DNA from: Acidobacteriota bacterium
Lineage (GTDB): Bacteria > Acidobacteriota > Terriglobia > Terriglobales > Acidobacteriaceae
Direction of reading: 5' to 3'
Assembly (NCBI GenBank): GCA_021800255.1
Contig: JAJYZC010000002.1
Location: forward strand, 1-64,000
DNA: 64,000 bases
Made by a program: the position numbers and the translations under genes. The stretch's first letter is position 1; each line of letters starts with the position of its first letter. Under the pieces are notes generated by a model. It made no database searches and had not been told where the DNA came from. It saw nothing but the letters and a program-made list of their open reading frames with translations. Below are positions 25,373 to 34,320 of this stretch, piece after piece.

Positions 25373-26071
25373 TCAGCTCAGACTCGTCAACTGACGCTCC
25401 CAGGCTCTGGCGCGCGCGATAAACTCTCGCACCTTCCCGGCGTTCTTCTTTCCCGGCGCGTCTTCGACGCCTGAGGCCACATCCACGCCCCACGGGCGCA
25501 GCACGGCGATGGCTTGGGCCACATTTTGCGCGGTGAGTCCGCCGGCCACGATCAGCCGGCGCTCGCGCGCCATTGGATTTCGGAAGAGCGTCTTGCTGGC
25601 TGCGAGCCAGTCGAAGGCCACGCCCGTCCCGCCCACGGCCGTGGTTGTGCGCGAGTCCACCAGCATCGCATCCGCATTCGGATCCTGAATCCGTTCGCGT
25701 GCGGCGGCGCTGTTCTCCGCGGTCTCGGCATCGAAGTGCACTACGCGGACAATGCGCAAGCTGGCTCCAAAGCGCTCGCGCAACTGCGCCGTCAGCTCGC
25801 CCGCAGCGTCGAATTGCAATTGCGCGCCGGTCAGGCCGCAGGCCGCAACGATCGTAGCAATCTCGCCGAAGCCGGCGTCCACAAACACGCCTATCTTTTC
25901 GAGCGCGTCCGGCAGTTGCGGGACGATGGCCGCTACCTGGGCAGCCGTCACGCGGCGCGGGCTGGGCGCGAAGACGAAGCCCACCGCGTCGGCGCCGGCC
26001 TCGGCAGCCATTCGCGCATCTTCAAGCGAGGTGTTCGCGCAAATCTTAATCCAAATGTCTGCCGTGCTCAT
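25373..26071 (-). CDS. trpF: Phosphoribosylanthranilate isomerase
   Basis: The 232-residue barrel protein has the catalytic Cys11 in IWIKICAN (usually KICG) and the conserved GADAVGFVFAPSPRRV, DS...GGTGVAFDW and GGLTAQNV motifs. It makes CdRP in tryptophan synthesis. Its start overlaps the stop of trpC by four bases, so the pair is translationally coupled. The Gly-to-Ala change after Cys11 is minor. Confidence 0.93.
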   Translation of the reverse strand: MSTADIWIKICANTSLEDARMAAEAGADAVGFVFAPSPRRVTAAQVAAIVPQLPDALEKIGVFVDAGFGEIATIVAACGLTGAQLQFDAAGELTAQLRERFGASLRIVRVVHFDAETAENSAAARERIQDPNADAMLVDSRTTTAVGGTGVAFDWLAASKTLFRNPMARERRLIVAGGLTAQNVAQAIAVLRPWGVDVASGVEDAPGKKNAGKVREFIARARAWERQLTSLS

Positions 26072-26892
26072 GGCTTGCTCTCCGCGTCCTTGAGCAGAGC
26101 GGCCAGCGCCGCGCCTGGGTCGGGCCGGCGCATGAAGCTCTCGCCAATCAGGAAGGCGTCAAAGCCGGCCTGGCGCAGGCGAGCTATGTCTTCGCTGCCG
26201 GCGAGGCCGCTCTCCGTGACGCGCACTGCGCGGGAAGGAATGCGTGCGGCGAGCGTGAGTGAGGTCTCGAGGCTAACGTCGAAGGTGCGCAAGTCGCGGT
26301 TATTCACCCCGATGGCGTCGGCGCCGCTCTCGCCCACGGCGTCCAGCACGCTGTCCAGCTCCTCGCCGGTGTGCACCTCGACGAGCACGTCGAGCGCCAG
26401 CGCGTGAGCCGCCAGGGACAGGCGCTTGAGTTCTTCCGTGTTGAGCGCGGCGGCGATGAGCAGGATGGCGTCGGCGCGATGGGCGCGGGCCTCCACGATC
26501 TGGTACTCGTCGATGGTGAAGTCCTTGCGCAGGCAGGGCAGAGGAACAGCGTCTGAGGCCATCTCCAAATTGCGCAGGCTGCCCTGGAAGTAAGGCTCGT
26601 CGGTGAGCACGCTGAGCGCCGCGGCTCCGCCAGCGCGATAGCGGCGCGCCAGCCACTCTACATCGAAATCGGCGCGAATCACGCCTTTGGACGGCGAGGC
26701 TTTTTTGATCTCGGCAATGATAGCCGGGCCAAGCGCGGCCCGGCGGCGCAGAGCCGCAGCCCAGCCTCGCGGGCGGTGCCGGGCGGCTCGCCGCTCCAGC
26801 TCGGCCACCGGCACACTTCTCTTGCTTGCGGCCAACGCAGCGCGCGTGGTGGCCAGAATCGTATCCAGAACGGTGTCAGCGCGCGTGGACAT
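26068..26892 (-). CDS. trpC: Indole-3-glycerol phosphate synthase
   Basis: The 274-residue barrel has IIAEIKKASPSKGVIRADF, VLTDEPYFQGS, LRKDFTIDEYQI, IGVNNRDLRTF and VTESGLAGSEDI, all with the expected catalytic Lys and Glu residues. It closes the indole ring from CdRP. It heads a trpC-trpF pair; trpB and trpA are not here. No trp operator or leader was recognised in the 150 bases upstream. Confidence 0.96.
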   Translation of the reverse strand: MSTRADTVLDTILATTRAALAASKRSVPVAELERRAARHRPRGWAAALRRRAALGPAIIAEIKKASPSKGVIRADFDVEWLARRYRAGGAAALSVLTDEPYFQGSLRNLEMASDAVPLPCLRKDFTIDEYQIVEARAHRADAILLIAAALNTEELKRLSLAAHALALDVLVEVHTGEELDSVLDAVGESGADAIGVNNRDLRTFDVSLETSLTLAARIPSRAVRVTESGLAGSEDIARLRQAGFDAFLIGESFMRRPDPGAALAALLKDAESKP

Positions 26893-27044
26893 GCTATGGG
26901 TTGAGTATACGTTGAGCGATGCGATGTTCCCCGTTCGGCGCCGGCTGAAAGGGTGGCAGTGAACCAGGATGACACAGCCTACATTTGATGCGCTACCCTG
27001 GCAGGCCGCGCCGAAGAATCCAGGTTCCGAGGCTGTCTGAGCGG

Positions 27045-29018
27045 TTACATGCCCTGAGTCGCCGGTTTCAGCGCCTTGGGATTCATGCGCACGAGGCCGC
27101 GCTTGCGATAGCTGTTCCAGACATCGCTGACGAAGATGTTGAAGGCTTGCTCGCGCCGCTGTTCGAGTATCTGGTCGCGGGTCTGATCGAGGTTTTGCGC
27201 AATCTCCTGCGCGCTGGGCTGCTGCTTGTCCACGATCGCGGCTACCACGCCGTTTTGCCCGGTGTCGATGGGCCCGCTGATGGCGCCCACAGGAAGATTG
27301 AAGAGCTGTGGGGCTACCTGTTCCAAATCGCCGATGTCCGGAACCTGGGTGGTTGTGCCTACCAGGCCGCTGGTCTCCATAGTCGCGCCTACGGCCTTGG
27401 CGGCCTTGGCCAGGTTGCCAAGCGCCTTGGCCTTATCAGCTAATTCCTTGGTCTTCTGGTTGAGCAGGGCCGGAAGCTGCTCGCTGCGATAGTCGTCCAG
27501 CACATGGCTCTTCCACTCGGCAAAGGTGGGCGCGTGCGCCGGATCGATAGCCGCTACCTGAAAGATCGCGTAGCCCTCGCCGGTGGAGGCGAATTGAGGC
27601 GGATCGCCGGACTTCATCTTGAAGGCTTTGGCGAGAATCTGAGAGCTGTCGGCCAATGCCCCGATCATGCCGCTCTGGGCCACAAATCCGGTGGTCACCA
27701 CCTGGAGTTGATGAGCTGCGGCGGTCTTTTCCAGACCGTTCTTGATGGCCTCAGAGGTGAGCTCGGAGGCATAATTTTCCTGGGCCTGAGTCAATTGCTG
27801 ACTAGCCAGAGTTGCCTGGATGGTGGGCAATACCTGACTGAGCGGCTGCGTGTGCGCCGGCTTGCGCGCCTCAACTTGCACCACGTGAAAGCCGTACTGG
27901 CTTCTGACGATAGCGATTTGCCCGATCTTCTGGCTGAAGATGGCGTTATCGAACTCCGGCACCATGCGGCCCCGCTGCACAAATCCCAGTTCGCCGCCTG
28001 AATTCTTGCTTCCGGGATCGTCAGAATACTTTTGGGCCAGCACCTTCCAGCTTCCGCCGGCCTTGAGCAGCTTGAGAACCATCTCCGCTTTGGCCTTGGC
28101 CGCGGCTACGGTCTTGGGGTCGGCATCCTGCGCCACCGCGATGAGAATGTGCCGCGAATCCACCTCCTCAGGCACCATATAATCCGACTGGTGCGCGCTG
28201 TAGTAGGCCTGAATCTGCTGCTGGGTTGGATTGGGAATCCCGCCCGGCAACTGTTCCGGCGTAAAGGCAAAGTAGGTGATCTTGCGCTCCTCCGGCACTG
28301 CTTGGGCATAGCGCACGGCGTTCTTCTTGAAGAATGCCTCCAGCTCACTGTCTGAGGGATTGATCTGGTTGCTCAGGCTGGCGGAGGAGATCACCGCGTA
28401 GTCAAACTTGATCTTGACGTTCTTCTTCAGGTAGTCTTCGCGCACCTCCTGGTCGCTCACCGTAACCGGAGCGGTTACCAGATCCTCCAGACGCTGAATG
28501 ATGATATCGTCCTTCACTCCTTGCTCGAATTCGCTAACGGTCTCGTTGAGCCGGCTCGCGATCAGATTGGCATAGGCGTCTTGGCCGATGAATTGGCCGT
28601 CGGGGAAGAGCACTTGCCCCGTGGGGCCACTGTGCAGGTAACGGCGCACGTCGCTGTCGGAGGCGCGGATGCCCAGCTTGGCGGCCACCTGGAGCAGAAC
28701 CTGCTGCTGCACGAGCTGCTGGCCGACCTCCTGCTCAAAGAAGGTCAAGATGGCCGGATTGTCGGCGTATTGCGGGTCGCGCTCTTGCAGTTGTTGCCGG
28801 GCCATCTGCTCCACCCGCGCCTGGGTCACCGTGGTGCCCGAAGAGAAGAAACGGCTGTACCAGTGCGGATAGACCACCGCGTAGGAGTCGGCCGACGGCG
28901 CGCCCAAGCCGGCCAAGCCGGGAATCAGGTAAACGACCATGCCTACCGACGCGGCGGCGATGACAACGATGAAGATCGCCTTGGTGAAGCGATTCTCAGT
29001 TTGCAGGAAGCGGATCAT
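27045..29018 (-). CDS. PpiD-like peptidyl-prolyl isomerase, membrane anchored
   Basis: The 657-residue protein has one N-terminal membrane helix (about 14-34), a SurA_N-like helical region and a parvulin domain (about 275-375) with VDSRHILIAV, YSDDPGSKNSGGELGFVQRGRMVPEFDNAIF and YGFHVVQVEA. This is the PpiD layout: a periplasmic foldase tethered to the inner membrane that helps secreted and outer-membrane proteins fold at the Sec translocon. The C-terminal third is helical. It is monocistronic. Confidence 0.88.
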   Translation of the reverse strand: MIRFLQTENRFTKAIFIVVIAAASVGMVVYLIPGLAGLGAPSADSYAVVYPHWYSRFFSSGTTVTQARVEQMARQQLQERDPQYADNPAILTFFEQEVGQQLVQQQVLLQVAAKLGIRASDSDVRRYLHSGPTGQVLFPDGQFIGQDAYANLIASRLNETVSEFEQGVKDDIIIQRLEDLVTAPVTVSDQEVREDYLKKNVKIKFDYAVISSASLSNQINPSDSELEAFFKKNAVRYAQAVPEERKITYFAFTPEQLPGGIPNPTQQQIQAYYSAHQSDYMVPEEVDSRHILIAVAQDADPKTVAAAKAKAEMVLKLLKAGGSWKVLAQKYSDDPGSKNSGGELGFVQRGRMVPEFDNAIFSQKIGQIAIVRSQYGFHVVQVEARKPAHTQPLSQVLPTIQATLASQQLTQAQENYASELTSEAIKNGLEKTAAAHQLQVVTTGFVAQSGMIGALADSSQILAKAFKMKSGDPPQFASTGEGYAIFQVAAIDPAHAPTFAEWKSHVLDDYRSEQLPALLNQKTKELADKAKALGNLAKAAKAVGATMETSGLVGTTTQVPDIGDLEQVAPQLFNLPVGAISGPIDTGQNGVVAAIVDKQQPSAQEIAQNLDQTRDQILEQRREQAFNIFVSDVWNSYRKRGLVRMNPKALKPATQGM

Positions 29019-29104
29019 AGATGGATTTCAACCTTCAATTCTCTGCGCGTGTTTCAGGCGCGGGCAGATACGAATTTTGCTGCTCCGGCGCTGGATCGGC
29101 TACG

Positions 29105-29222
29105 GCGGTTCTCCAATTCCCGTGGAGTGATTGAAAAGCGCACCCGCCGCGGCGGGTGGCGTTTTCTTGAGGCAAACGCCGCGCAGTGATCGCGCCGCGC
29201 TTTACGCCAATTGGAGAACCGC
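29105..29222. repeat. 118-bp palindromic intergenic element
   Basis: GCGGTTCTCCAATT (29105-29118) is exactly inverted at 29209-29222. Inside lies the perfect palindrome CACCCGCCGCGGCGGGTG (29141-29158) with A-runs and T-runs on its sides, so it could also stop transcription. The rest of the 29019-29417 gap holds no gene. Its outer ends resemble those of the element at 52007-52112. Confidence 0.7.
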
Positions 29223-29417
29223 TATAACCGCAGCTATCCGCCGCGCACATGCGCAGGGCACTGTGCAGGCAGCTCGATCTCATTATAGATGAGACAGAAT
29301 GAGGAGATTCTTACGCTGGACATGCGGAGTTTTCCGTCATGCCGCACCGCTTGCTTGCTCCTCAAATACTGCGGGCGCCCCGGATCCGAGACGCCCGCCA
29401 GGCGCAGCCACATGGGC

Positions 29418-30908
29418 CTACCGCCAGTAGTAGAGGCCGCCCATCATGAAATAGGGACGATAGAAGACCGGCGGATAACCATAAAGAGGACTATAAGGAT
29501 AGCCATAGGAATAACCGTAGGGGTAGCCATACGGAGAGCCGTTATAAAACTGTGATCCGTAGGGGGAATACCCGCGCCGGTAGAGGTTTGGACCGCCCTG
29601 AAAGAGTCCCTGGGCCAGCCGCGCAGCTTCCTGTGGGCTCACCGGGTTGACCGTGAGCGGGGCCGTCAGGTGGAAGGTAACCAGCGCCTCGGAAGGGATC
29701 CAGGCCCCCGGTCCCGGAGCCGCAGCGGATGCCGCCGTACCCGCTCCTGCGCCGGCCGCGGCGCCGATGGCGCAACCAACGCCACGGCCCGCGATACAGC
29801 CGATGATGGTCCCCAGCAGCGCGCCCCCAATGGCGCTGTTGACCGTCCGGCCGGTCTTACTCGGTCCCTTTACTTTGAACAGATCACTCTGGAGCGGATA
29901 GCTCTTGCCGCCCAAGTCGAGCGAGGTGAGGGTCAGCGCCAGCTCCGGGCTACCGCCCAGCTTGCCGGAGCCCACATTTTTGCTCTCTGTCACCACTCCG
30001 TGCACGGTGGCCCCACGCGGAATGGCCAGCACGCCGCTGGGAGCCACGTCCTGAATCACGGTGAACTGGACTGGGGTGCCGTCCACGGCCCCTTTGCTGT
30101 TTACAGCCTCGGCAGTGCGCAACTGCAAGAGCGTGCCCGCGGGAATCGTAACCGGGCCTTTGGCCGGTTGATAGGAGGGAGCGGGGGGCTGCTGAGGCTG
30201 CTGATAGGGGTATTGATACTGAGGCTGCTGGGAAGGATTGGGGTACTGTGGCTGCGTTCCAGGATAGCCCGGATAAGATTGAGCGGAAGGCTGACCCGGA
30301 TAGGGAGATTGGCCCGGGTAGGGGGGCTGATTCGGATAAGGAGGCTGACCCGGATAGGGGGGCTGATTCGGATAAGGAGGTTGACCCGGATAGGGAGATT
30401 GACCCGGATATTGGCCTTGATCCTGGCCGGGAGCCGGCATAGGTTCATTTTCCTCTCCCGGCGCGGGAGCAGCGTTGGGCTCATTTTCGGGTACCTGCGT
30501 TTCCCCGGCGTTCGATTCGCCGGGAGCCTGCTCGTTCTGGGCCTGCTCCGGATTGCCGATGGTAAGGTTGTTATGCACCTTGGTCACGCCCGGCACGCTG
30601 GCCGCAATCTTCCCCGCCAGTTCGCGGGCGGCTTGGTCAGATACCGTTCCTGCGAGCGTGACCTCGCTCTGGATGGTTGCAGCGGTGATGAGGTCGTTCT
30701 TCAGCGGTTGGGAGGCGTCCAGCGCCTTCACCACGTCCATCTCGATCTGCGCGTCCGTGCGCTGGCCGGCCGCGGTAGCCGCGCCGCTGGTCGTGCCAGC
30801 CGGCGGGTTCTGGGCGTTCTGTGCAAAAGCCGCCGCGGCGCACAGAACCACCGCTGCGGCCCAGGTTATGACTTGCGGGATCATCCGTTTGAGCAATGGA
30901 CGATTCAT
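29418..30908 (-). CDS. Exported BON-domain protein with YPGQ repeats and glycine-zipper
   Basis: A signal peptide (to about residue 29) is followed by a BON domain (about 50-120; VVKALDASQPLKNDLITAATIQSEVTLAGTVSDQAAR), then a Pro/Gln-rich run of PYPGQ and PYPNQ repeats (about 165-245), a beta-rich domain (PVTIPAGTLLQLRTAEAV, about 253-345), a glycine zipper (IGGALLGTIIGCIAGRGVGCAIG) and a Tyr/Gly/Pro-rich end. BON domains bind membranes or peptidoglycan-associated partners. The whole suggests an envelope structural or surface protein. The Pro/Gln region is coded by short near-repeats around 30295-30420. Function unknown. Confidence 0.75.
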   Translation of the reverse strand: MNRPLLKRMIPQVITWAAAVVLCAAAAFAQNAQNPPAGTTSGAATAAGQRTDAQIEMDVVKALDASQPLKNDLITAATIQSEVTLAGTVSDQAARELAGKIAASVPGVTKVHNNLTIGNPEQAQNEQAPGESNAGETQVPENEPNAAPAPGEENEPMPAPGQDQGQYPGQSPYPGQPPYPNQPPYPGQPPYPNQPPYPGQSPYPGQPSAQSYPGYPGTQPQYPNPSQQPQYQYPYQQPQQPPAPSYQPAKGPVTIPAGTLLQLRTAEAVNSKGAVDGTPVQFTVIQDVAPSGVLAIPRGATVHGVVTESKNVGSGKLGGSPELALTLTSLDLGGKSYPLQSDLFKVKGPSKTGRTVNSAIGGALLGTIIGCIAGRGVGCAIGAAAGAGAGTAASAAAPGPGAWIPSEALVTFHLTAPLTVNPVSPQEAARLAQGLFQGGPNLYRRGYSPYGSQFYNGSPYGYPYGYSYGYPYSPLYGYPPVFYRPYFMMGGLYYWR

Positions 30909-30956
30909 GGTCTTCTTTCCCCTTTACCCCTTGCGTTTACGCAACCGCCGCGGAGA

Positions 30957-31060
30957 GGTCTCTGACCGCTTGATTTTGCCCCATCCTGGGGCGGCCCAGG
31001 TCTCCTGTAGGACCTGGGAAAGCACGAACTCGAAGAAACGAATTCATGCGGTCAAAGACC
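30957..31060. repeat. 104-bp palindromic repeat, copy 1
   Basis: The ends GGTCTCTGACCGC and GCGGTCAAAGACC are inverted copies with one mismatch. Two inner hairpins are visible, CCTGGGGCGGCCCAGG and CCCAGGTC-GACCTGGG. The sequence is closely related to 41650-41752, including CTTGATTTTGC and GGGAAAGCACGAAC. It occupies the gap 30909-31288, which otherwise holds only a short hairpin (31096-31135) and no gene. Confidence 0.85.
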
Positions 31061-31288
31061 AGCCGCACAGCGCTGCCGTGCTACGCTTCAATGGCGCTTC
31101 CGTATAATCCGTTAGACGAGGTTTCACGGAAGCTGTCATGGGTGTGAACCCTTTCGCCGGGAAAAAGTTCCGCTGGCGGGCGCGGGTATGTAGCGTATTC
31201 CCGGCGCCATGGGAACGCTTCGGTGCCGCAGGGATGCGCGAGATGGGGCAAGCATCCGGGATTTGCGGTGCAGTCCGGACGGAGGTCT

Positions 31289-32998
31289 TTACTTGAGGGC
31301 TGCATCCATGGCCGCGCGCAGCGTTTTCAAGCCCGCCGCGACATCGGCGCCCAGATGCACGCGCAAGGCGCGGCGCCCGCGCGACTCCAGCACGGCCAAG
31401 TCGCCTGCGGCCTGGGCGGCGATCACCACGCCAAAGCTGTACTTCTGGCCTGGAATTGCCAGGTCCACGGCGTGGTCCGCAGTGATCTGCAAAAAGACCC
31501 CGGTATTGGGGCCGCCCTTGTAGTCCTGGCCGGTGGAGTGCAGAAAACGCGGACCAAAGCCCATGCAGGTGGCCACGCACTTGCGGTCGCGCACCTTGTG
31601 ACGGAAGGTCTGGATGGCGGCCTCGTGGCCGGCAAACATGGGTATAAACGCGAGCGTGGCGAAGTAGTCGCCGGCATGAAGCTGGTCCAGATGCGCACGG
31701 AGCATGCCTTCCAGTGTGTTCCCAGACGCAGCCGCTTTGAGCTTCGCGGCGTAGCTGTCCGTCGCGTAAAGCGCGAGGCCGCCATCGGCGAGGAAGGGCG
31801 TGCGTTGCGGCAGCTTGCCGGTCTTCTCGTACTCCGTGGTGAGGGCGCGGGCCTCCACCTTGGCTGTCTCCACATCGGGCTGGTCAAAGGTGTTGATGCC
31901 CATCACGGAGCCTGCGACCGCGGTAGCGATCTCCCAGGTAAAGAACTGGCCGAATATCTCGTAGCGGTCTGCAATCTCAATCCAGACCACCGGATGGCCT
32001 GCCTTCTCCAGCTTCTCCACCGCGGCGTCCTGGCCAGCATCTCCTGTGCCTTTGAGCCGGATATAGGCGAAGACGCGATCGTTTCCGTAGACCTCAGGTG
32101 GGCCGATCGCTTCGCGGTCCACCGGCGTAATGCCCTTGCCCAGCTTGCCGGTGGATTCGGCGATCAACTGCTCCAGCCACGCGCCCAGGTCGTGGATCTC
32201 AGGCGAGGTAAAAAAGGTGATCTTATCGCGGCCGGCGTTGGCGGCAGAACCTAAGAGCAGGCCCAACCGCACAGCGGAATTGTCGTCGACTTTCAGCTTC
32301 GCGCCGGCCACGGCCTTGGCTGCCTCGGCAAGCAGTTTGCGAACGTCCAGGCCGGCCACTGCGGCCGCTACCACGCCGAAGTTCGAAAGCGCCGAATAGC
32401 GCCCGCCGATCTGCGGGTCGCCGTAGAAGATGTGGCGAAAGCCGTCCGCCTTGGCCACCTGCTCAAGCTTGGAGCCGGGGTCGGTGATGGCCACGAAGTG
32501 GCTGCCGGCCTCGGCCGCGCCGGCGGCCACTTTCATCTCCTCAAAGAAATACTGCTTGAGGATGTTCGGCTCCAGCGTGGAACCCGACTTGCTGGAGACC
32601 AGGACCAGCGTCTTTCTCATATCCACGCTGTCGCGGGTGGACTTCACCTGCGCCGGATCGGTGGAATCGACGATGCGCAAGACCGGAAAGCCGGGTTGAG
32701 CGCCGAAGGTGACCGCCAGAACCTCGGGGCAGAGGCTGGAGCCGCCCATGCCCAGCAGTAAGGCGGAGGTGAATTTGGCCGCCTTTACCTCCTGGGCCAG
32801 GGCCGTGAATACTGCCAGATCCTTTTGCTGGCGCTCTACGATGTCGATCCAGCCCAGCCAGTTTTCCTCGCCGTGGCCGGTCCACAGGGCAGGGTCCTTC
32901 CGCCAAAAGCAGTCAATTTTGTCGTTTGCGCTCCATTCCGCGGCGGCTGCGTCCACCGCGCGGCGAAGTTCCGGGGGGATTGCGAATTGAAGGCTCAT
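31289..32998 (-). CDS. pgi: Glucose-6-phosphate isomerase
   Basis: The 569-residue protein has LLLGMGGSSLCPEVL, VSSKSGSTLEPN, GGRYSALSNFG and the C-terminal HSTGQDYKGGPNTGVFLQIT, characteristic of the bacterial PGI branch that in some species is fused to transaldolase. It interconverts glucose 6-phosphate and fructose 6-phosphate. No transaldolase domain is present here. The gene stands alone. Confidence 0.93.
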   Translation of the reverse strand: MSLQFAIPPELRRAVDAAAAEWSANDKIDCFWRKDPALWTGHGEENWLGWIDIVERQQKDLAVFTALAQEVKAAKFTSALLLGMGGSSLCPEVLAVTFGAQPGFPVLRIVDSTDPAQVKSTRDSVDMRKTLVLVSSKSGSTLEPNILKQYFFEEMKVAAGAAEAGSHFVAITDPGSKLEQVAKADGFRHIFYGDPQIGGRYSALSNFGVVAAAVAGLDVRKLLAEAAKAVAGAKLKVDDNSAVRLGLLLGSAANAGRDKITFFTSPEIHDLGAWLEQLIAESTGKLGKGITPVDREAIGPPEVYGNDRVFAYIRLKGTGDAGQDAAVEKLEKAGHPVVWIEIADRYEIFGQFFTWEIATAVAGSVMGINTFDQPDVETAKVEARALTTEYEKTGKLPQRTPFLADGGLALYATDSYAAKLKAAASGNTLEGMLRAHLDQLHAGDYFATLAFIPMFAGHEAAIQTFRHKVRDRKCVATCMGFGPRFLHSTGQDYKGGPNTGVFLQITADHAVDLAIPGQKYSFGVVIAAQAAGDLAVLESRGRRALRVHLGADVAAGLKTLRAAMDAALK

Positions 32999-33153
32999 AT
33001 TTGTATTTATGGTTCTCCCTCAAAACAGTAAGATGCAAAAACTGCTCCGCCAAGCGCACACCATGGCGCTGGCGGCCTCCCGCACGAGCGCGATGCGGCC
33101 CGCCTTGGTAAGAACGCGCAGCCTGGAGGGAAGATCGTCAGCAAATTGCAACG

Positions 33154-33759
33154 TTATTGTCCATGCCAGAAGTTGTACGACACACCGATCGTAAAACCTT
33201 GGGGGTTGAGGTCATTCGGTCCAAAAATGTGGCGCCAAAACTGGTATTCGTAGTCGCCCCTTACCCAGAGTTGGCGGTAAGCGTGGTACTCGACTCCTCC
33301 ACCCGGCGACAGCACGTCGCGGGTGTCGTGGGTATACGCGGGATTCGTGGAATCAGGAAAGTCGATACTGCCGATTCCGGCCAGAAATTTGGCGTAAGGA
33401 TGGATGAGGCGATAGCGGCGCAAAGTGTAGATGGCCCCGCCTTCGCCGGTGTCCTGGCGCATCGTCGGAAGGCTCGATGGATGCGCGTAATTAATATCGT
33501 GGCCCTCAGCTTCGATGCCGAACCCGCGCAGTAACGATGGCAGCCGAGAGAGGTTCCAGAAGTTCCAGTCGACCCAAACGGTAGGCCCTGCCATACGGCG
33601 CCCCTCTCCCCAATCGAGGGAGTAGTCGGAGAAGCCAGCGCCGACCACCAGGGGCAGACCGCCCTGTCTGGCCGCGGGAACGGCTTGAGGGAATAAAGAG
33701 GGAGCAGAACCGGCGAAGAGCACCGCCAGCCCTATGGACAGAAACGATTGCAATCGCAT
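33154..33759 (-). CDS. Outer-membrane beta-barrel protein
   Basis: From the ATG at 33759 (the open frame extends to 33855 without support) the 201-residue product has a signal peptide ending near AVPAARQ. The mature part alternates hydrophobic and polar residues in strands of 8-10 residues and ends with GFTIGVSYNFWHGQ, an aromatic C terminus typical of outer-membrane proteins. It fits the OmpA-like eight-stranded barrel class. Ligand or role unknown. Confidence 0.72.
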   Translation of the reverse strand: MRLQSFLSIGLAVLFAGSAPSLFPQAVPAARQGGLPLVVGAGFSDYSLDWGEGRRMAGPTVWVDWNFWNLSRLPSLLRGFGIEAEGHDINYAHPSSLPTMRQDTGEGGAIYTLRRYRLIHPYAKFLAGIGSIDFPDSTNPAYTHDTRDVLSPGGGVEYHAYRQLWVRGDYEYQFWRHIFGPNDLNPQGFTIGVSYNFWHGQ

Positions 33760-34320
33760 TGTGCGTGTCTCCTTAGGGGAAAGTTCGAGTTGCAGGACAT
33801 TCCACAGCGCTTCCGCTGGGGAAAACGGCCATCTGCAACCGGAGATACCAAGCAATGATTCGGCGAGTGTTTTCAGCCGCGCACACCCAGCCTAGACTAA
33901 GTGTGTCATAGCTGCCGCAGAATCGAAAGGAAAACCTTAAACCGCCGCGTTTCCGCCGCGGTACACAACGCGCTGAGGGAAATACTCCAGCCCCAAAGCC
34001 GCCTAAACCGGAAGGTTGATCGAACCGGGGGAGACAAACCCTCCGGGCACTGAGGCTCTACAGCCGCTTTGAGCCCAAGCGCGTCCAGCTATGGTTAATT
34101 GCTTAGATGCGCCTTGCCGGCAAAGTGTTCACTCGCCCAAAGAAAAAAAGAGGCGACGCGGGCGCAGACCTAAAATTCCGCGGCCTCCGGCCCCGAATCA
34201 TCTCTCCTAAGCCCAGGCGCAATGAAAAATCTCCGGCCTCCGGGGCTGCAAAGGCGTATGAAAATAAGGGAGGTACGATGAAAAACACGGCTACGCACCG
34301 GCTGTTTGGCAGCAAAGGAG
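33760..34320. other. Intergenic stretch without a convincing gene
   Basis: Only short, Arg-rich or Pro-rich frames are present. A GGGAGG ribosome site precedes an ATG at 34278, but its 75-codon frame runs antisense into the RraA-like gene and has the composition of a shadow. No repeat was recognised. Confidence 0.5.

Noticed and set aside
30295-30420. Direct repeats that might be a CRISPR array
   Set aside because: They code for PYPGQ/PYPNQ repeats in frame, and have no unique spacers of constant length.
31223-32254. 343-codon plus frame opposite pgi
   Set aside because: Gly/His/Arg-rich shadow without any motif.
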